Both the position numbers and the translations under genes were made by a program. Shown here piece by piece: positions 32,810-32,848 of a DNA stretch of 32,848 bases (within the stretch, counting starts at the first letter, position 1; every line of letters begins with the position of its first letter). The DNA lies in NCBI GenBank assembly GCA_001805245.1, contig MHEU01000007.1:31662-64509 (forward strand). Direction: 5' to 3'. The notes under the pieces were generated by a model. That model did not search any database. It saw only the letters and a program-made list of their open reading frames with translations, and had not been told where the DNA came from. The DNA comes from Nitrospirae bacterium RIFCSPLOWO2_02_FULL_62_14. GTDB lineage: Bacteria; Nitrospirota; Nitrospiria; Nitrospirales; Nitrospiraceae.

Positions 32810-32848
32810 ACAAAATTCTGAATGAGCTAGCCCCACTTTCGTGGACAC

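Noticed and set aside
32826-32848. CCCCACTTTCGTGGACA at the window end as an IS terminal repeat
   Set aside because: It resembles ends of some IS3-type elements, but no transposase or partner repeat is in the window, so it cannot be supported.

Overview
The window most likely comes from a Nitrospira-type bacterium (phylum Nitrospirota). The main evidence is one co-directional reverse (reductive) TCA cluster: two-subunit ATP-citrate lyase (aclB-aclA), a mitochondrial-type aconitase, a monomeric NADP isocitrate dehydrogenase, an unusual fumarate reductase Fe-S/flavoprotein pair, and sucC-sucD. The taxonomic call is inferred from gene content and order; no marker gene or rRNA is present.

Region 1 (1-5.1 kb) is an accessory island with visibly lower G+C and different codon use. 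It holds a HEPN-like protein, a small unknown protein, a Zn-ribbon/DUF4145 (HEPN superfamily) protein and a PIN-like nuclease. Next comes what reads as a complete type II restriction-modification system: a D12-class adenine methylase, a small XRE controller and a PD-(D/E)XK-type nuclease. The methylase and the controller-nuclease pair diverge from overlapping promoters. The island ends at a ~110 bp imperfect palindrome, after which the G+C-rich backbone begins.

Region 2 (5.1-7.7 kb) holds small housekeeping or unknown genes: an acidic small protein, a four-CxxC Zn-ribbon protein, a dual-specificity phosphatase, Fpg-type DNA glycosylase and a conserved hypothetical.

Region 3 (7.7-20.4 kb) is the carbon-fixation cluster. 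AclBA cleaves citrate, aconitase and Icd interconvert isocitrate/citrate and 2-oxoglutarate, FrdBA interconverts fumarate and succinate, and SucCD makes succinyl-CoA. The oxidoreductases for 2-oxoglutarate and pyruvate, malate dehydrogenase and fumarase are not in this window. Several junctions in this cluster carry quasi-palindromes built from 7-9 bp words repeated in each arm.

Region 4 (20.35-26.05 kb) starts with a secreted hypothetical protein bracketed by two copies of a MITE-like repeat. It continues with a minus-strand pair: a membrane histidine kinase-receiver-adenylate cyclase fusion followed by a ferritin-like/VIT iron transporter. FabI enoyl-ACP reductase follows on the same strand.

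Region 5 (26.1-30.4 kb) is a run of thirteen very small plus-strand genes: a HExxH lipoprotein, Zn-ribbon, secreted, DUF1328-like, YtxH-like and unknown proteins. Two of the subgroups are preceded by the same ~109 bp non-coding leader. Region 6 (30.4-32.8 kb) has a VOC-family protein and a periplasmic TPR protein, and ends in unannotated sequence. No rRNA, tRNA or CRISPR array was seen.
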